Source: Caprimulgus europaeus
Taxonomy: Eukaryota > Chordata > Aves > Caprimulgiformes > Caprimulgidae
Assembly: GCA_907165065.1 (NCBI GenBank)
Contig: OU015523.1
Span: 43,451,702-43,515,701, forward strand
Length of the DNA stretch: 64,000 bases
Reading direction: 5' to 3'
The notes beneath the pieces were generated by a model. The model did not search any database. It saw only the letters and a list, made by a program, of their open reading frames with translations, and was not told where the DNA came from. Shown here piece after piece: positions 1 through 28,530 of the stretch; position 1 is the first letter of the stretch, and each line of letters begins with the position of its first letter. Position numbers and translations under genes: made by a program.

Positions 1-16503
<16,503 letters not shown>

Positions 16504-17390
16504 CAGCCCCGCTTTTCAGCAGAACAGATAAAGGTACAGTATTATGATAAGCATCTTAGGTATGATAAATAGCTGTGATTACTTACGAGCTTCCCAGAAA
16601 AACATAGCAGTTGTAAACAGCATATGTGGAGAGAGGAGAAAAGCTGGTCTCCTAGATACTTAAATTCAGCGTAATCTTTCATAGTTGCAGCTCTGTGTAA
16701 ATTAGCATCGTATGCGAACTGAGCGTGTCGTAGCAACCAAAAGTATCTGGGAAATGGAAACATTTCCTTTACCCATTCAGAATTAGTGAGGGGAGTTGCT
16801 TTTTTTCTTTGTTAATATGATATATTTCCTACAAATCTTTCAAGCCTATTTGCATGAAGAAAACAGTTAAAAGGGGGGCCAGCCTAGGAAGTGGTATTGT
16901 TGCTGCTTACGCTTTGTTGCTGCTGCAAATACTCACAGCGTAGTGTACAGTCACTTATCCTGGAAAGCCTGCAAACAGTATGAAAAAGCATAGTAGGCTT
17001 TAGAGACAGTTTCAGAGTACAATGCCACGGTCTAATTTTTTGAAAGAGTTTATTCTAAATTACAAAACTGAGGTCACCTGTCATAGCTGACTTGATATTC
17101 TTCTCTCTCTTTTTTTAGTTGACAGAGGTAAAAATTTGTGGAGGATATATATCCCTGTGATGCTACCGGCAGTAAAATATGAGCTTGTCACTTGAAAAAG
17201 CTTCTGCAGTCCTTGAACACTGGATTTCAAATAATCAGAGCTGAATATAACTTTGTCTTCCCAGGGAATATGTTGAATAACTGGTTGCTTCTGGCAGAAA
17301 CCAGTGATCTAGAGCCTTGATGGTTTCAGGGAAGACTGAGTGTGCATTAGAATTGAGCTTTAGCTGCTAATAAAGCACTTAATCTTCTTT
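16504..17390 (+). other. MAP7D2: MAP7D2 3' UTR, probably with one intron
   Basis: Thirty nucleotides after the stop there is a donor-like AAAG|GTACAG (exon end 16533). The next strong acceptor, a long T tract plus TTAG, ends at 17118, and 250 bp further on is the first AATAAA (17369-17374). No AATAAA occurs between 16504 and 17118, so a spliced terminal exon 17119 to about 17390 is the simplest reading. The stop lies closer than 50 nt to the junction, so it would not trigger nonsense-mediated decay. A second AATAAA at 18600-18605 could mark a longer form. Confidence 0.55.
17369..17374 (+). terminator. MAP7D2: MAP7D2 polyadenylation signal
   Basis: Canonical AATAAA, first after the stop codon, followed within 100 bp by T-rich and GT-containing sequence of the kind found downstream of cleavage sites. 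Confidence 0.55.
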
Positions 17391-20300
17391 TAATTTAAAA
17401 TTCATCTCAACACTTCACTGTGACTTTTACCTGTGCATTTTATTTTGAAATGATTCTTCCTTAAGCTTTATCATACATCTATTTAGACATTGTTTTCTTG
17501 TAAATAATGATGAGGTTTGCCCACAGTGCATTGAAATGAAATAATATTCTGTACTTTAGTTTTGTGCCCATCTTTTTTTTTTTTCTTGTCTTTCATAAGG
17601 AGTTACTGGCAACTTTTATGCAGGTGTATAATTCAAAACTGTAGCTGAAGAGGCTTGAAAAATATACAGCTGCTGGAATCAAAAGAGCCTTCTTACTGTG
17701 GAGTGTGGGAGTTGTTCCGTTATGGTTATGTTGACACTTTGTCACTAGTGGCACTTACTGGTTAATATTAATTAGTCTGGGAGCGACTATCAATTATGTG
17801 TTTAAAAAAATACTTGTGAAACACCTGTAAACAAAGCAGGCGAAATGCCTCGTATAATCCCTTAATATATATGTAGTATAGCTGTAGTAGATCCAAGTGA
17901 GTGGTCCGGCGGGTGAGGTAACATGATAATCTTTGAAGGTGCAGACACTTGATTAATACCAGCAGGCTTTCTATCACGTGGAGAAGTATTTTGGCTTCCT
18001 ATAGGCTCAACAAAACGAGTTTGATTCAGTCAGCAGCAAAACAACATGCAAGTATTGCAGCAGAAGGACAAAGGCTGAGACAGACAGGGAGCACTGCTAG
18101 CCCCTTTGCCATTCTGTAAGCATCTGTATGGAAAAATTCACATCAAGATGACATCATGTGCCATACAGTGTTAACCTTTTTTCTGTTGGTGACCTACGAT
18201 AGCTATGTGCTAGATCATGTGCTGCTTTGGGGACACTTTTGTCCAGTTCCTTCTAAGAATTATTTATAAATACAACTATCTTTGGACACTAAGACAAAAG
18301 AAGTCAAAACTTGGAGGGGTGGAGGGGGTTTTTTTTGCTTTTTTGTTTGGGTTTTTTCACATGTGAGGGAGTTCACAGCATAGCTTGAGCTCAGTTGTAG
18401 CCCCGTTCTTGTGCTCTTTAAAGCCAGCAACGGGAAAGTAACCAATGATGTTATGTGTGATGTATAAAGAAATCACACCTACAGCAATCCAGCTCTATTT
18501 ATGTTAGCGTACTTCAGAGAAATACTTTCTTTTGACTGTGCAGTAAGTTGTAGCATGGTACTGTGTCTTCCAAATTAGTCCTTCATCTATTTCCTAAATA
18601 ATAAACAAACAAAACCAGTTTGTTTTGCTGTGATACATTGTGTTTGACAAATGTCACATATTTTATAATGGTGTCACTGTATAACCTGTAGATTTCTGTA
18701 TTTGCATGACCTGTATAGCATGTATAAAGGTGAAATACATTTTCATTTATGAATCTCACTTGTTTCTTAGCTTTTTTTACTTGCAGCAAAAAATCACTAA
18801 TTTAACTGTACACAATGTTAATCTGTTCGGAGGTGTTTTCTGAAGGAGGGTGTAGTACTGAATGAAAGAGCAGTTGTCAGAGCCTCAAAATATTTCACCA
18901 TTATTTCCTTTGCCATATACTAATTTGCTTTCTGAGGTCTTGCCAATACACAGAAGAATTGCAGACAGCTGGCAGAAGAACCTTAAGGTGAGAGCTTCCA
19001 AACTGTGGCATCCAGGGTGCTAGTGACAATATAAAAGCCAGTTTGCAGCCCCAGCTTCTGCTTTTCAGTGTATTGCTTGGCAAAGAAAACAAGGAAGAGA
19101 GAACTTGGGAGCAGTGGCTGGTAGACAGTGTTCTGTTAAGTGTGCAAGAGCTGTTCTGTAAGGGTACCCATAACATAAATGCTGATTTTTCTCTTCAAGC
19201 TACGTGCACGTACTGCTGCTTAGAAGGAGGCCAGCCTGGAGCTGCTGTTAGTTTTCTAGTGAAAAGTGTGTGGGGGGGGAAACATTTTTACAAGTTTTAG
19301 TTTTGTTTTGTTTTTTTAAATCATAGCTTCAGTCAAAATTAAAAATGAGACAATTTACTTTCATGATGAAGTATATTAATACTTTCTGTGGTGACATTTT
19401 ATCTCACAGTCTTATTACCTCTTGAATCATTCCTGTGATTTGTCCACAGTTATTTGCTAAGATGAAGGGAAGCATGATAAGTGAGTATTCATGAGGAAAG
19501 ATACTGTGTATTTTCCTTGATATTTGCTTTCAGATACACAAATTTGGCTGAATATCTGGAGCAGAGTTCAATAGCTTCACCTTTTTGCTTCTGTTGATGT
19601 AACTTCATACCAATATTAGTGTTTGCTGCTGTGATTCAAGTGCATGCAGTGAACTTTACTTTTAATTTGTCAGTGGTCTTCCTGCTGTGCCAAAGGATCA
19701 CTGGTGATTCACACAAGTGCTTGGTAGAGCTTTTCTGCTGTAAAGCACTTGCTAATCAAGCTGTGACGAGAAGCAAGAAAGAAAAGAGTAGAGCAGTGAT
19801 CATTGAATGGGTTTTTATAAATTGATTTATAAATGGATTAATTTTTCATGTTACAGGATCCTGCAGATCACTTTATAAAAGTAACAGGATTGTATACACC
19901 AAGAAGAATCAGATACTGCTACTGTCCTCTCCCAGATTGATTTTCAATAACTAGTATAATTATCAGTAAGTCTCTAACACATAAATAACACCTGTGAGGT
20001 AATAGGGCATCACAGAAGCTCTCTGATTAGGTTCAGCATTTTCTATGGTGTTGTCCTTGGAAATGACACCCAAAGCTTGTCTCAAGCCTTGGCAAAGGCC
20101 CTGAGCAGAGACCTCCTGGCTCCCCAGTGAATTCATTTCAAAACAAAAAGGTACCAGTGGGTGGTGGACCCCCAGGCTGCATTTTCATCTAGTGTTGAAG
20201 GGCTAGAAGAGGGGGAAATCGTCCTTTCTTGCTGTAACTGCACAAATTCTACATGTGGAGAAAGCAACAGAAATAGCACAGACTGCCACTCTGGCTGGTG

Positions 20301-23300
20301 GGGATCTTCCCTCTGACACCTCTCAAAAAGAGAGCAGCACCTCTCCGTGATTCCCACCCCGCTGCAGTCCCAGCCTCACCAGCCTATCCAGCTCAGGTGC
20401 CCCTGCCACCACCCTGCTTCTGTTTCATGCATGGGCAGCGGGGCTCTGCAGCTCTGGTACTGCTCCACAACCCCAGGTGCCCAAGGTAGTGCTGTGCCCT
20501 TTTCCAGCATCAGTCATGGCTGGTCACAGGAGCCTGGGATACCAGGAGACCTCTGGGGCTTCAGCACATGGAAGGCAGACTGGAAACCCTAGTAGAAGAC
20601 ATCCTTCCCATAAAGATTTAAACTGTGGTCCCTTCCCTGTAAACAGTTTAATTCTCAAGAGCTGAAGACTATTCACTCTGAGATTGGCATCTTGTTTGCT
20701 CTGAGCCATGGCCCATATCCTGCACCAGATGGAGACTGCCCTGTAAGCGGCACAAACAAATCGGTGGGGATGTGCTGCTCCTTCTCCTGCTTTAGTGACC
20801 TCTGGGACTTCTTCCTTGCTCCTCCCCTCTCCTTCCCTATGCAAGAACCACGTAGAGACTGAAAAACTGTTTGCTCTCATTTTAGAAGAATATTGTTCAA
20901 GCTATTGGTTGCCTCCAAAAACAACATGGAGAGTGGTTGTTCACTGATGCTGTATGTGTGTGTGTGCAAAGGTATATAAATGGCAGTTACCAGACATTTG
21001 GGGATGTTAGTTTTCAGTATCAATATTAAATTCTGAAACATTTGTTACTGCTGAGCCACTATGCTAAAATCTGAAAATATAATGTCTACTATGACTGAGT
21101 GCAATTTTTTCTGAATTTTATTTTTAATCTTAAGAAGAACAGGTTTTAAATTTAACTACTCCAGAATATATCCACTTAAAAATTACAGAAACGTTAAGAT
21201 ATTCAGATGCATTTCTGTTATTGCTGTTCATGGCAATAATACCAGTACAGAACACCATGAGCCACACTGGTTATCTTTCACCTACTTCTTTATCCCATTG
21301 TTTATCATATGAACTCTTACAGCTGAAGAGTAGGTGATGCTATTCACTCAGTTGGCCAATTTAGCTTGTCTGTTGAAGCAACATGTTAAGTATAAAAGCC
21401 CCTAAAATTGCAGGCAGAAACACTAAGAGAAAGGATGTTTAAGCTTTTAAAATAATTACATAAAATCTAAGAAAGTGGTTTCTTGACCACGAGAATAATT
21501 TTTCACACTTGTTTTCTCAGTTGCCTTGTTTATTCTCCAGCTTGTAGTACCAAAGTATAGTAATACATTTTATAGTATTTTTAATGATTCAAGACTGAGG
21601 TAGTAATTTTTTAAAACTAGCGGGTTCAATGATTGCCCGAGGCCTGCAATTTTCAGAATCAGAAATAAATGTTCTGGAAATCAGTGTGTGATGTTCACTT
21701 GGGAGCTTTTACATAATAGCTGCTGAAATCAAGCCTTAATGATTTCCAGAGAAAAAACAAGTGTGATGCAGGAGAGATTCAATGAATAGAAGGAAAGGGG
21801 TAAGCAATGCACTGCATGATCTATGAAGTCCTTGCTCTAAGAATGTTTTTTAAAGTAGTTGCATGAATAGCTGAAACCAGAAGCCTTGCATCATCACCCC
21901 TATCTTCTTGCTGTGTCTGAAAGGAATACCTTGAAGTCAGTGGCAGTTGTAGGTCATTGATGTTGTACAGGAATGAGACCAAGAACCTAAAAAGACAGCT
22001 GGAGAAAAAAAATAATGTATGTGAGAGAGGTCTACAATGAGGGAAATTACTGTGACAATATTTCCTCATCTTTTCCTAGAAATAACAGCCATTCTTACCA
22101 ATTTCAATACATGAGCAGCACAGTAAGCAGGATCAGGGCAATAGCTGTAACACCATGTCAACATTATGTTCATACATCCCTTTTCAGAATAACTGCTTTC
22201 TTTTAAAATACCTGTGACAGCAGTATCTGAAAACTCATTATTAGCGCCTTGAAAACGCAGGGCTATGGGGGTTTATGCCAATAAATTCTGTGGAGTTATT
22301 CCTACTTTTCCTGGTGTGAGATCTCAAGAACAATTTTCATTCTTTCCTTTTTCTTCTTTTTATTTTCTTAAACCTCTCATCAGTTCAAGTACACAAATCC
22401 AAGAGACTACACATTCTGGTGATTGCTTGCTGGAATGAGTTTGGTGTCTCAGTTCCTAGAGAGAGACTGCCCATACCACAGCTGGCAGAGAAACAAAAAG
22501 TCTAAGGAGTTTTTTGAAGACTGAGTATCTGCAGTAGTGTGTCAGGGACAGCAATGAGACACCGCTGGCACAGGCAACAACTATAATCCTGGTCAGAAGT
22601 GGCTAAAACTTCCTCAGGTGAAGACTAGGTCAAAATTTCTTTCCTTTTGGCAAGAAATATTTGCATTTCTAACCTACAGTTTTACAAGGTTAATTCATGC
22701 TGATGTTCTTGGGTCAGTGCCATTTTTTAGGGTAAAACATGTCCTGTAGCAAATGAAACTGCTGGTAGATTTAGCAAGTAAATGAGTTGATGGAATGAAG
22801 GAGGGGAAGCAGTATGGGTGAAGGTAACAGCTACTGAAGAATGCTAACATACTCTTTAAGTAATAAAAAAGTAATAAGTAATAATTACTAAGATAATTAT
22901 TAAAATTCCTAAGACAAACTAGCATCAGCCATGCCTACAATGTCCTGTCAAGGTGGACATTTTTGAAGTTTGATCTCTCCTGGGACTTATCCTGCTATTT
23001 CACTGCAATTTCTTCTTCTGTCACCTTTCCGAGATCCGGCTCTTGCACAGGCAAAGAAATGCAGCCTCTCTGCTTCTTTCTCAAATTAATCTGCTGAGAT
23101 TGTTTTCACTGGTACATTGCCAAAATCCCACTGAGTTTACATGGCCTAGGACCAATGGCACAGTTTTCATGTGTTGTTGCAGGAAAGTCATGATAACCTC
23201 ACAAATAAAATATACGGGCATCATTACATCGTGAGGGCCCAGCCTCACTAAGGGCTGTCTTTAAAGAGGAAATTGGTGATACTGGTGGAGCAAAGTCATG

Positions 23301-25679
23301 CAGTCAGCCATCCTCTCACATTCCTTAGGGTTTTAATTAAATGATTACTTTACAGCTCTCCTTAAATTTCAAAGCTAAATAATGTAGGACTTATTTCCTC
23401 AATTAAGGAGGGAATCGTTATCTGTTGCTCTGAGCCGAGACTGAAAAAAATCACAGCTCCACAGAAAGCTATTGAAGAAAGTTCTTGTAACTGAAGGAGT
23501 TTGGGGTTTTTTGCCTTATTCTGGACCAATTTCTTTCCTTGTCTGGATGAGCTGTTACAGATTTGAAGTTATTTTGAGAAGTAACCTCAGGAGTTGACCT
23601 AACCACCAGTACCTCAGTTTCTGTCAAGAGAAAGACCTGACATGCCTTTGCTGGAGGCTTAGAGGTTTATCTACTTTTGTTCCACTGAATGATTAATATA
23701 TTTTTATTATTATTATTAGAAGAAGCAAATGAGTAGCTTGCCTGCAAACAATCAGGCAGCCTACTCTTATTTCAAGGCAGGAGACATTCTTTGTTGGTTG
23801 GTGAAAGTATTTTGATAAAACTCAAAGAAAAAAAAAAAGCCTGGTTGTACTAAGGGGTAGGGGTGGGTGAGAAGCAGAAGAAAGCATAAATGTGAAACTC
23901 CTCCTAAAGCAGAGATCAAAGTTAATGAAGTCATGCAAGTCTTATCAAGAGGTGTAATCAGATAGTAAGCTAAATACAAACAAAACATTTCCCTTTAGAT
24001 ATTATGAGAGGTTGGCTGGTAAAACCACAATTACCCTTGGACAGCAGTTCTCGATGGTGGATCTTGCCTTTGCAGATGGTGACTGCAGAGGACCCTCTCT
24101 CAGTGCTCCAGTGTGCTTCTTCCCTTGTAAGTATTACCATCTCCAGGCTCTGCCTGCAGACACCAAAATGAATTGTGTATGACAACCAAGCTAACCCTCT
24201 CCTACAGACAGCTTTTAGTTTCATGTATATGGTCCACCTCAGTGGAGAAAAGGTATTCATCAGTTGCTGCCGTGGTGGTGAGCCTGGCAGTGCAACAAAG
24301 CCCGGGCAGTGCTCCCCAGTGTGGCTCGGGCTCCCTTGCTTTGCCTGCTTCTCTGCCTGACCTTGCTAGGGATCAAGTTGTATTTCTATAAAACAAACAA
24401 AGAAAATTTTAACATAATATGGTTCAGCAAAGTTCAGTACTAATAGTAATGTTTTATGTAGAAAAATAAATGCCTCCTTGAAAGAACAGATAAGCAGGAT
24501 CTGTCTGCAATCAAGGGCTAGTTTCTGCCTTTGAATTCTAGGTGACTTCCATTCATCATTTCCAAGTATTTAGCATGCAAACCACAGCCATGCTTTTTCC
24601 AAAGGGAATGTTTGCTAAATAAAACATTAAAGGAATATGAAAGCTATTCTCTATTCTAATGATACTTAATTAGAAAAAAAATGGAAATAGATTAAAATAA
24701 TTAGTCTTAATAAGCAGTAATTGCCAGGTCTTGTGCAATAGAATAGCCTTCTTAGTTTAGAGATGAAGAATATTGATGCTGTGGAACTACTAATAGACAC
24801 TGCTTTGAATATTAATGTAATTTGTAAAGTGTGTTTAAGTTCTTGTTGTCTTAGACTACACACTCCCAACCACTGAGACCCTTGAGAACTTACTATCCAT
24901 CAGGATAGAATCCGTCCTGCTATCCATCAGGATAAATGTATATTGGATCAAGGTCATCTGGGGCAAATTCATGTAAACAGATTAATAATTAAGTTTAATA
25001 AATTAGTTTATGTAGTGTAGAGGTTTATCATATGCACATGGAAGTGTGCTGTCTGCACTTAGTGCTCTGGGCCAGTTTCTGCTTCAAGTGAGGTGTCTGC
25101 TTAGTTTTAAGTCTCAGGCAGTGCTACCCCCTCTACATGCAGACAACAGGCAAACCACTACACCAGCTGAAGCAAGAAATGAAACCAAATCTTTTTTCTA
25201 TTAGTTTGACTTTTCTAATCTTGAGAATGAAACAGTTGCCTATACAGTGATTATCCCACGTATTATAAGAGGTATGCCAGGCTGGTACTGCATGTTATCT
25301 GGTTGAGCCCCCCAAGCTCGTCCAGGTTTCTTTGGGAAAGTTCAGATTAATGGCATCTGCCCGCTTCCATCTCGCTTGCTCTATCTAAAGCTCACTCTGC
25401 TCAGTTCTCCCCCCAAGCTCCTATTAACAACACTATCAACACGGCAAGGAGGAAGCAAGCATTTAGTGCAGCTTGCCATTGTATTTCTATGCCATATAAT
25501 TCAGTAAATCTTTTGCAGGGTGGGGGGTGTTTTGGTTTGGGGCTTTTTTCCTTCCTTTTTATAAGATGCTAGGCAGTTACTCAGCAGCACATCCTTATCT
25601 CTAGCCACAGATGTCTTAGTTCCTGCAAAGTCACCCTTGCCTTGCAGGAGCTGAGCCCTCCTATTTGCAAAGACATTAT
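17391..25679. other. Intergenic region between MAP7D2 and BCLAF3
   Basis: About 8.3 kb without a gene I can support. The left end may include a longer MAP7D2 3' UTR (AATAAA at 18600). Short open frames around 19-21 kb and 24 kb lack recognisable homology. Visible structure is limited to a (TTA)n stretch near 23700, a 27-bp-spaced duplication at 24893-24934 and homopolymer runs. Confidence 0.7.
24893..24934 (+). repeat. Direct duplication with 27-bp period
   Basis: CTATCCATCAGGATA occurs at 24893-24907 and 24920-24934. Confidence 0.85.
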
Positions 25680-25929
25680 CATCGTTTCTTACAATAGAAC
25701 AAGGGGAAATGGCTTTAAATTGGAAGAGGGTAGGTTTAGAATGGACATTAGGAAGAAGTTCTTTACAATGAGGGTGGTGAGACATTGGAACAGGTTGCCC
25801 AGAGAAGCTGTGGATGCCCCCTCCCTGTTCAAGGCCAGGCTGGATGAGGCTTTGAGCAACCTGGTCTAGTGGAAGGTGGCCCTGCTGATGGCAGGAGGGT
25901 TGGAACCAGATGATCTTTAAGGTCCCTTC
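25680..25929 (+). mobile_element. CR1 LINE 3' end, interrupted by an LTR
   Basis: A + orientation CR1 tail. It begins near AGAACAAGGGGAAATGGCTTT, contains the typical AGGGTGGTGAGACATTGGAA and AGGTTGCCCAGAGAAGCTGTG blocks, and ends GATCTTTAAGGTCCCTTC, where the solo LTR begins. Its continuation, CCAACCCAAA, reappears at 26732 beyond the LTR. In one frame it still encodes the last about 60 residues of the CR1 reverse-transcriptase protein. The 5' end is truncated, as is usual for CR1. Confidence 0.88.
25925..25929. repeat. Target-site duplication, left copy (CCTTC)
   Basis: CCTTC directly precedes the TG of the LTR and recurs at 26729-26733 after its CA. Both copies lie in the CR1 consensus string GGTCCCTTCCAACCC, which the insertion split. 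Confidence 0.75.
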
Positions 25930-26728
25930 TGTTATAAGTGAATTTGACTCAAAGTCCAATAATAAATTTAAAAGTAATTTATTGAGTAGGAATAGGTGAG
26001 CAAAAGCAGTGCTGGGCGGCCGGGGAGTCTGCGCTCCGCCAATGGCTCGCACCTTAAAGCAGTTAGTTCTCCATATTTAAAGTATATTCTAATACATATT
26101 CATTAGCCAATGCAAAATGCCTATACATATGCATGACCTTTCCCCGCTTTGTATTAAAATTAGGTCTCCTCCCCTTTGCACCTGCGCAGAGCTTTGTGGT
26201 GGTGGTTGTTGAGGGTCCTAGAGGGAAATCTTCATCGCAACCTATAGTTACCCCCCCCTCCTCATCATCACCTGTAGTTAACTTCTTGATTTTGCACATG
26301 CGCACTTTCTTCTTGGATCTGAGCCCGGGCCTCTTCCTAGTTATCTTTGCTCATCAGTTTTAAATTGGTTGGAGTTCCGTGGTAAATCACCCACAAGGCC
26401 CATCCCTGGCAAGTGGGGAGTGGAAGTTCCGTGATAAACTGTCCAGGCCTACCCCTGGCAAGTTGAGCTTCTTGATAAATTGTCCAGAAGGTCAGTCCTT
26501 GTCTAAGTAAACTAAGAAGCTAGAAATGCTAATGGTTAAAATTTAAAGAGACAAACTGAAAAATACCAAATGCCCACTATCATTCTCCCCTTTTTCTTTA
26601 AACTAGTAAATTCTTTTACTTACTTAAACATAGCATTGTTAAACATAGCATTGTGATTCGACATTATACAAATTTCCCAAGACAAATTGATTGTTTGATT
26701 AGCAAATTCTCTTAATGTACCTATTACA
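25930..26728 (-). mobile_element. Solo LTR of an ERVL-like endogenous retrovirus, nested in CR1
   Basis: 799 bp bounded by TGTTATAAG and its near inverse CCTATTACA, with the 5-bp duplication CCTTC on both sides (25925-25929 and 26729-26733). The CR1 tail resumes beyond the right copy. A 5-bp duplication is the ERVL habit (ERVK 6, ERV1 4). Orientation is inferred from AATAAA on the - strand about 50 bp from its TG...CA end. It contains U3-type direct repeats (26374-26487) and two NRF1-like sites. Oddity: at 26583-26600 the - strand is a polypurine tract followed by TGATAG, which could mark an LTR/internal boundary. In that case the LTR would be 25930-26582 and the rest internal sequence. No viral gene is recognisable. 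Confidence 0.75.
26374..26487 (-). repeat. U3 direct repeats inside the solo LTR
   Basis: Three imperfect copies of a unit of about 41-52 bp. They are anchored by GTTCCGTGGTAAAT (26374), GTTCCGTGATAAACTGTCCAG (26426) and CTTCTTGATAAATTGTCCAG (about 26468), and the first two are each followed by a CCCTGGCAAGT block. Tandem U3 repeats are typical retroviral enhancer elements. Confidence 0.6.
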
Positions 26729-26733
26729 CCTTC
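26729..26733. repeat. Target-site duplication, right copy (CCTTC)
   Basis: Second copy of CCTTC, followed by CAACCCAAA, the expected continuation of the interrupted CR1 tail. Confidence 0.75.
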
Positions 26734-26959
26734 CAACCCAAATGGTCTGAATCAAATTCATATTAATGAGTTGATCTAACAATGCACCAAACAAATTCAT
26801 GATACTTGACCAACAGCCTCAGATGTGGTTTACATGTGGCTTTACGTGACCTTTAAATCTACTTCTCCATGTTTCTTTATCCCCAAAAGATACCCCATTT
26901 CAAAAGGGCTTCAGTACATGTCAGTGTGTGCTCCTGCCGTTTACAGCTCCCAAGTAAGA

Positions 26960-28530
26960 CCTCCCTCACTCTAACGCCAGGCCTGCGAGGCTGCTGGGCG
27001 TCGTGACCGGCAATGGCAGGAGGGCAGCCTGGGAAGGGGAGCGGGCCGATGGCTGGGATCGATCCCGGCTCCCAGGGAGGGGGAGCGCTGCCAGACGTGC
27101 GCGGGGAACCTGGAAAAAGCACCCGAGCCTGTCAGCAAGTGCCCCGTCACAGGAACGCCACAGCCACGGGCCTGCGGGCTGCTCGGGGGTGTGCATGGCA
27201 CCACGGGGGCTGCAACCGCGGGATCTGACCCCTTCGGCCTCGGGGAGGCTTCTGGCAGAGCCCCTCCTGCTCGACGGGTCACGCCGCAGCCGAGACCGAG
27301 AAGGGCTGGGTGGGGAGCGTCACGGCAGGGTCCTGCTTTTCACGGGGCTTTGCCGCTGCGGGGCTCCTCAGAGCCCCGAGTACCCCCCGGGAAGGGCCAG
27401 GGCACGGCAGCTACGTGACGGTTACTCATTCCCGGCGGCGGCAGCGCAGAGAACGGGGTGCCCTCCCCGCACGAGCGCTCAGCCCGGGCGACGGAAGCGC
27501 CACCGGGGCGCTAGAAGGTGCACCGGGAAGGTGGGCACGGAGCAGCCGCGAGGGGAGGGGAAGGAGGAGGTGCCGCCACCGCCCGGCCCCGCCCGGCCCT
27601 CCTCTTCCGGGACGCCCGCCCTCCGCCCGCCCTTTCTCTCCGCCGCGCCCGTGGGGAGCAGCTGCGGCCGGCGCGGCCCGCCAGGACCCGCCCCGCCTCC
27701 TCGCCGGGCACCTGCTCGGGGCGGAGCGGCGGCGGCTGGAGAAGCGGCGGGAGACGGCGGCCCCAGAAGCGGCCCCGCTAAGCGGCCCCGCTGTCGGTGA
27801 GTGCGGGGGCCGACGGCGGCCCCACGGCCTCGGTGGGGCCTGGTCAGGCCTGGCGTGGGGGTACGGCGGGGCGGGGGTCTGGCCGGTGCCGCAGACCGGA
27901 TGAGGAGGAGCCGGAGCCAGGTGCCTGTGGCCCGGGCCCGGGCCGGCGGCGGCGGTGGTGGTCATTGCCCCTGTCAGCCCCGCCTGCGCGCCCGGCGCCG
28001 GACGGGCCCATCCCCCGCCCCGGTGGCCGGGAAGGAGCGAAGTGAGCCGGCCCTCGGGGCCTCCGCTGGGCTGGGGTGGGCGAAGCTCCCCCGCCCCCGG
28101 CTGCTCCCACTGGCCAGCCTGCCCGCCCTGGGGGAGGTGGCGGAGGCGGGTGGGACGTGCCCCCGCTTTCATTTCCCGCACCGAGCCGGGTGGTTTTGGC
28201 CGGTGCGGGGACAGGTCAGCGGGGAGGCTGCCGAACCCATCTTTGATCTGCCGGTGCCCGGGCAGCCTGGAGCAGCGGCCGCCGTGACCCGCCGGTCCCC
28301 GCCCGTGTGCCCATCACACGCGTCTGTGCGGGGCTGTTGCGTGGCAGGATGTGTGCAGCTCGGGCATTCGGCGAGGTTTGGAGCAAAGCAGGGGGTAGGG
28401 GCGACGGGAGGCCATGGGGCTGTCAGCGCCATCACCCCGTGTCTTGGCGGTTCCAGAAAACCCACTGGGCGAGCAGCGAGGCCGAGCTGAGGTCGCTGCT
28501 GGCTGTTACTGTGAGGACAGCGTTTTCCCC
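26960..28530 (+). promoter_or_regulatory. BCLAF3: CpG island promoter of BCLAF3
   Basis: An abrupt shift from AT-rich DNA to about 1.6 kb of very GC-rich, CpG-dense sequence containing many CCGCCC/GGGCGG GC boxes. An ETS-type CTTCCGG lies at 27604-27610 and a pyrimidine TCT-like initiator candidate (CCTTTCTCTC) near 27631. No TATA box is evident. The first BCLAF3 donor lies at 27797. Long open frames on both strands here are produced by high GC content and are not genes. Confidence 0.85.
27600..27796 (+). other. BCLAF3: BCLAF3 non-coding exon 1 (5' end approximate)
   Basis: CTGTCG|GTGAGT at 27796/27797 is a near-perfect donor inside the CpG island and the best candidate to join the exon at 36021, which carries the start codon. 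The transcription start is not visible; 27600 is only a guess from the ETS and initiator-like motifs. The interval has no ATG, so it adds no upstream reading frame. Confidence 0.55.

Noticed and set aside
20133-20880. Cluster of open frames in a GC-richer intergenic patch
   Set aside because: Overlapping frames on both strands, no recognisable protein family and no coherent splice sites.
25501-26052. 183-codon - strand open frame
   Set aside because: It runs antisense through the CR1 tail and into the LTR; no homology to a host gene.
27003-28490. Long open frames on both strands in the CpG island (up to about 265 codons)
   Set aside because: Very high GC removes TAA/TAG/TGA codons by chance; the translations are Pro/Arg/Gly/Ala-rich in every frame and match no family I know.
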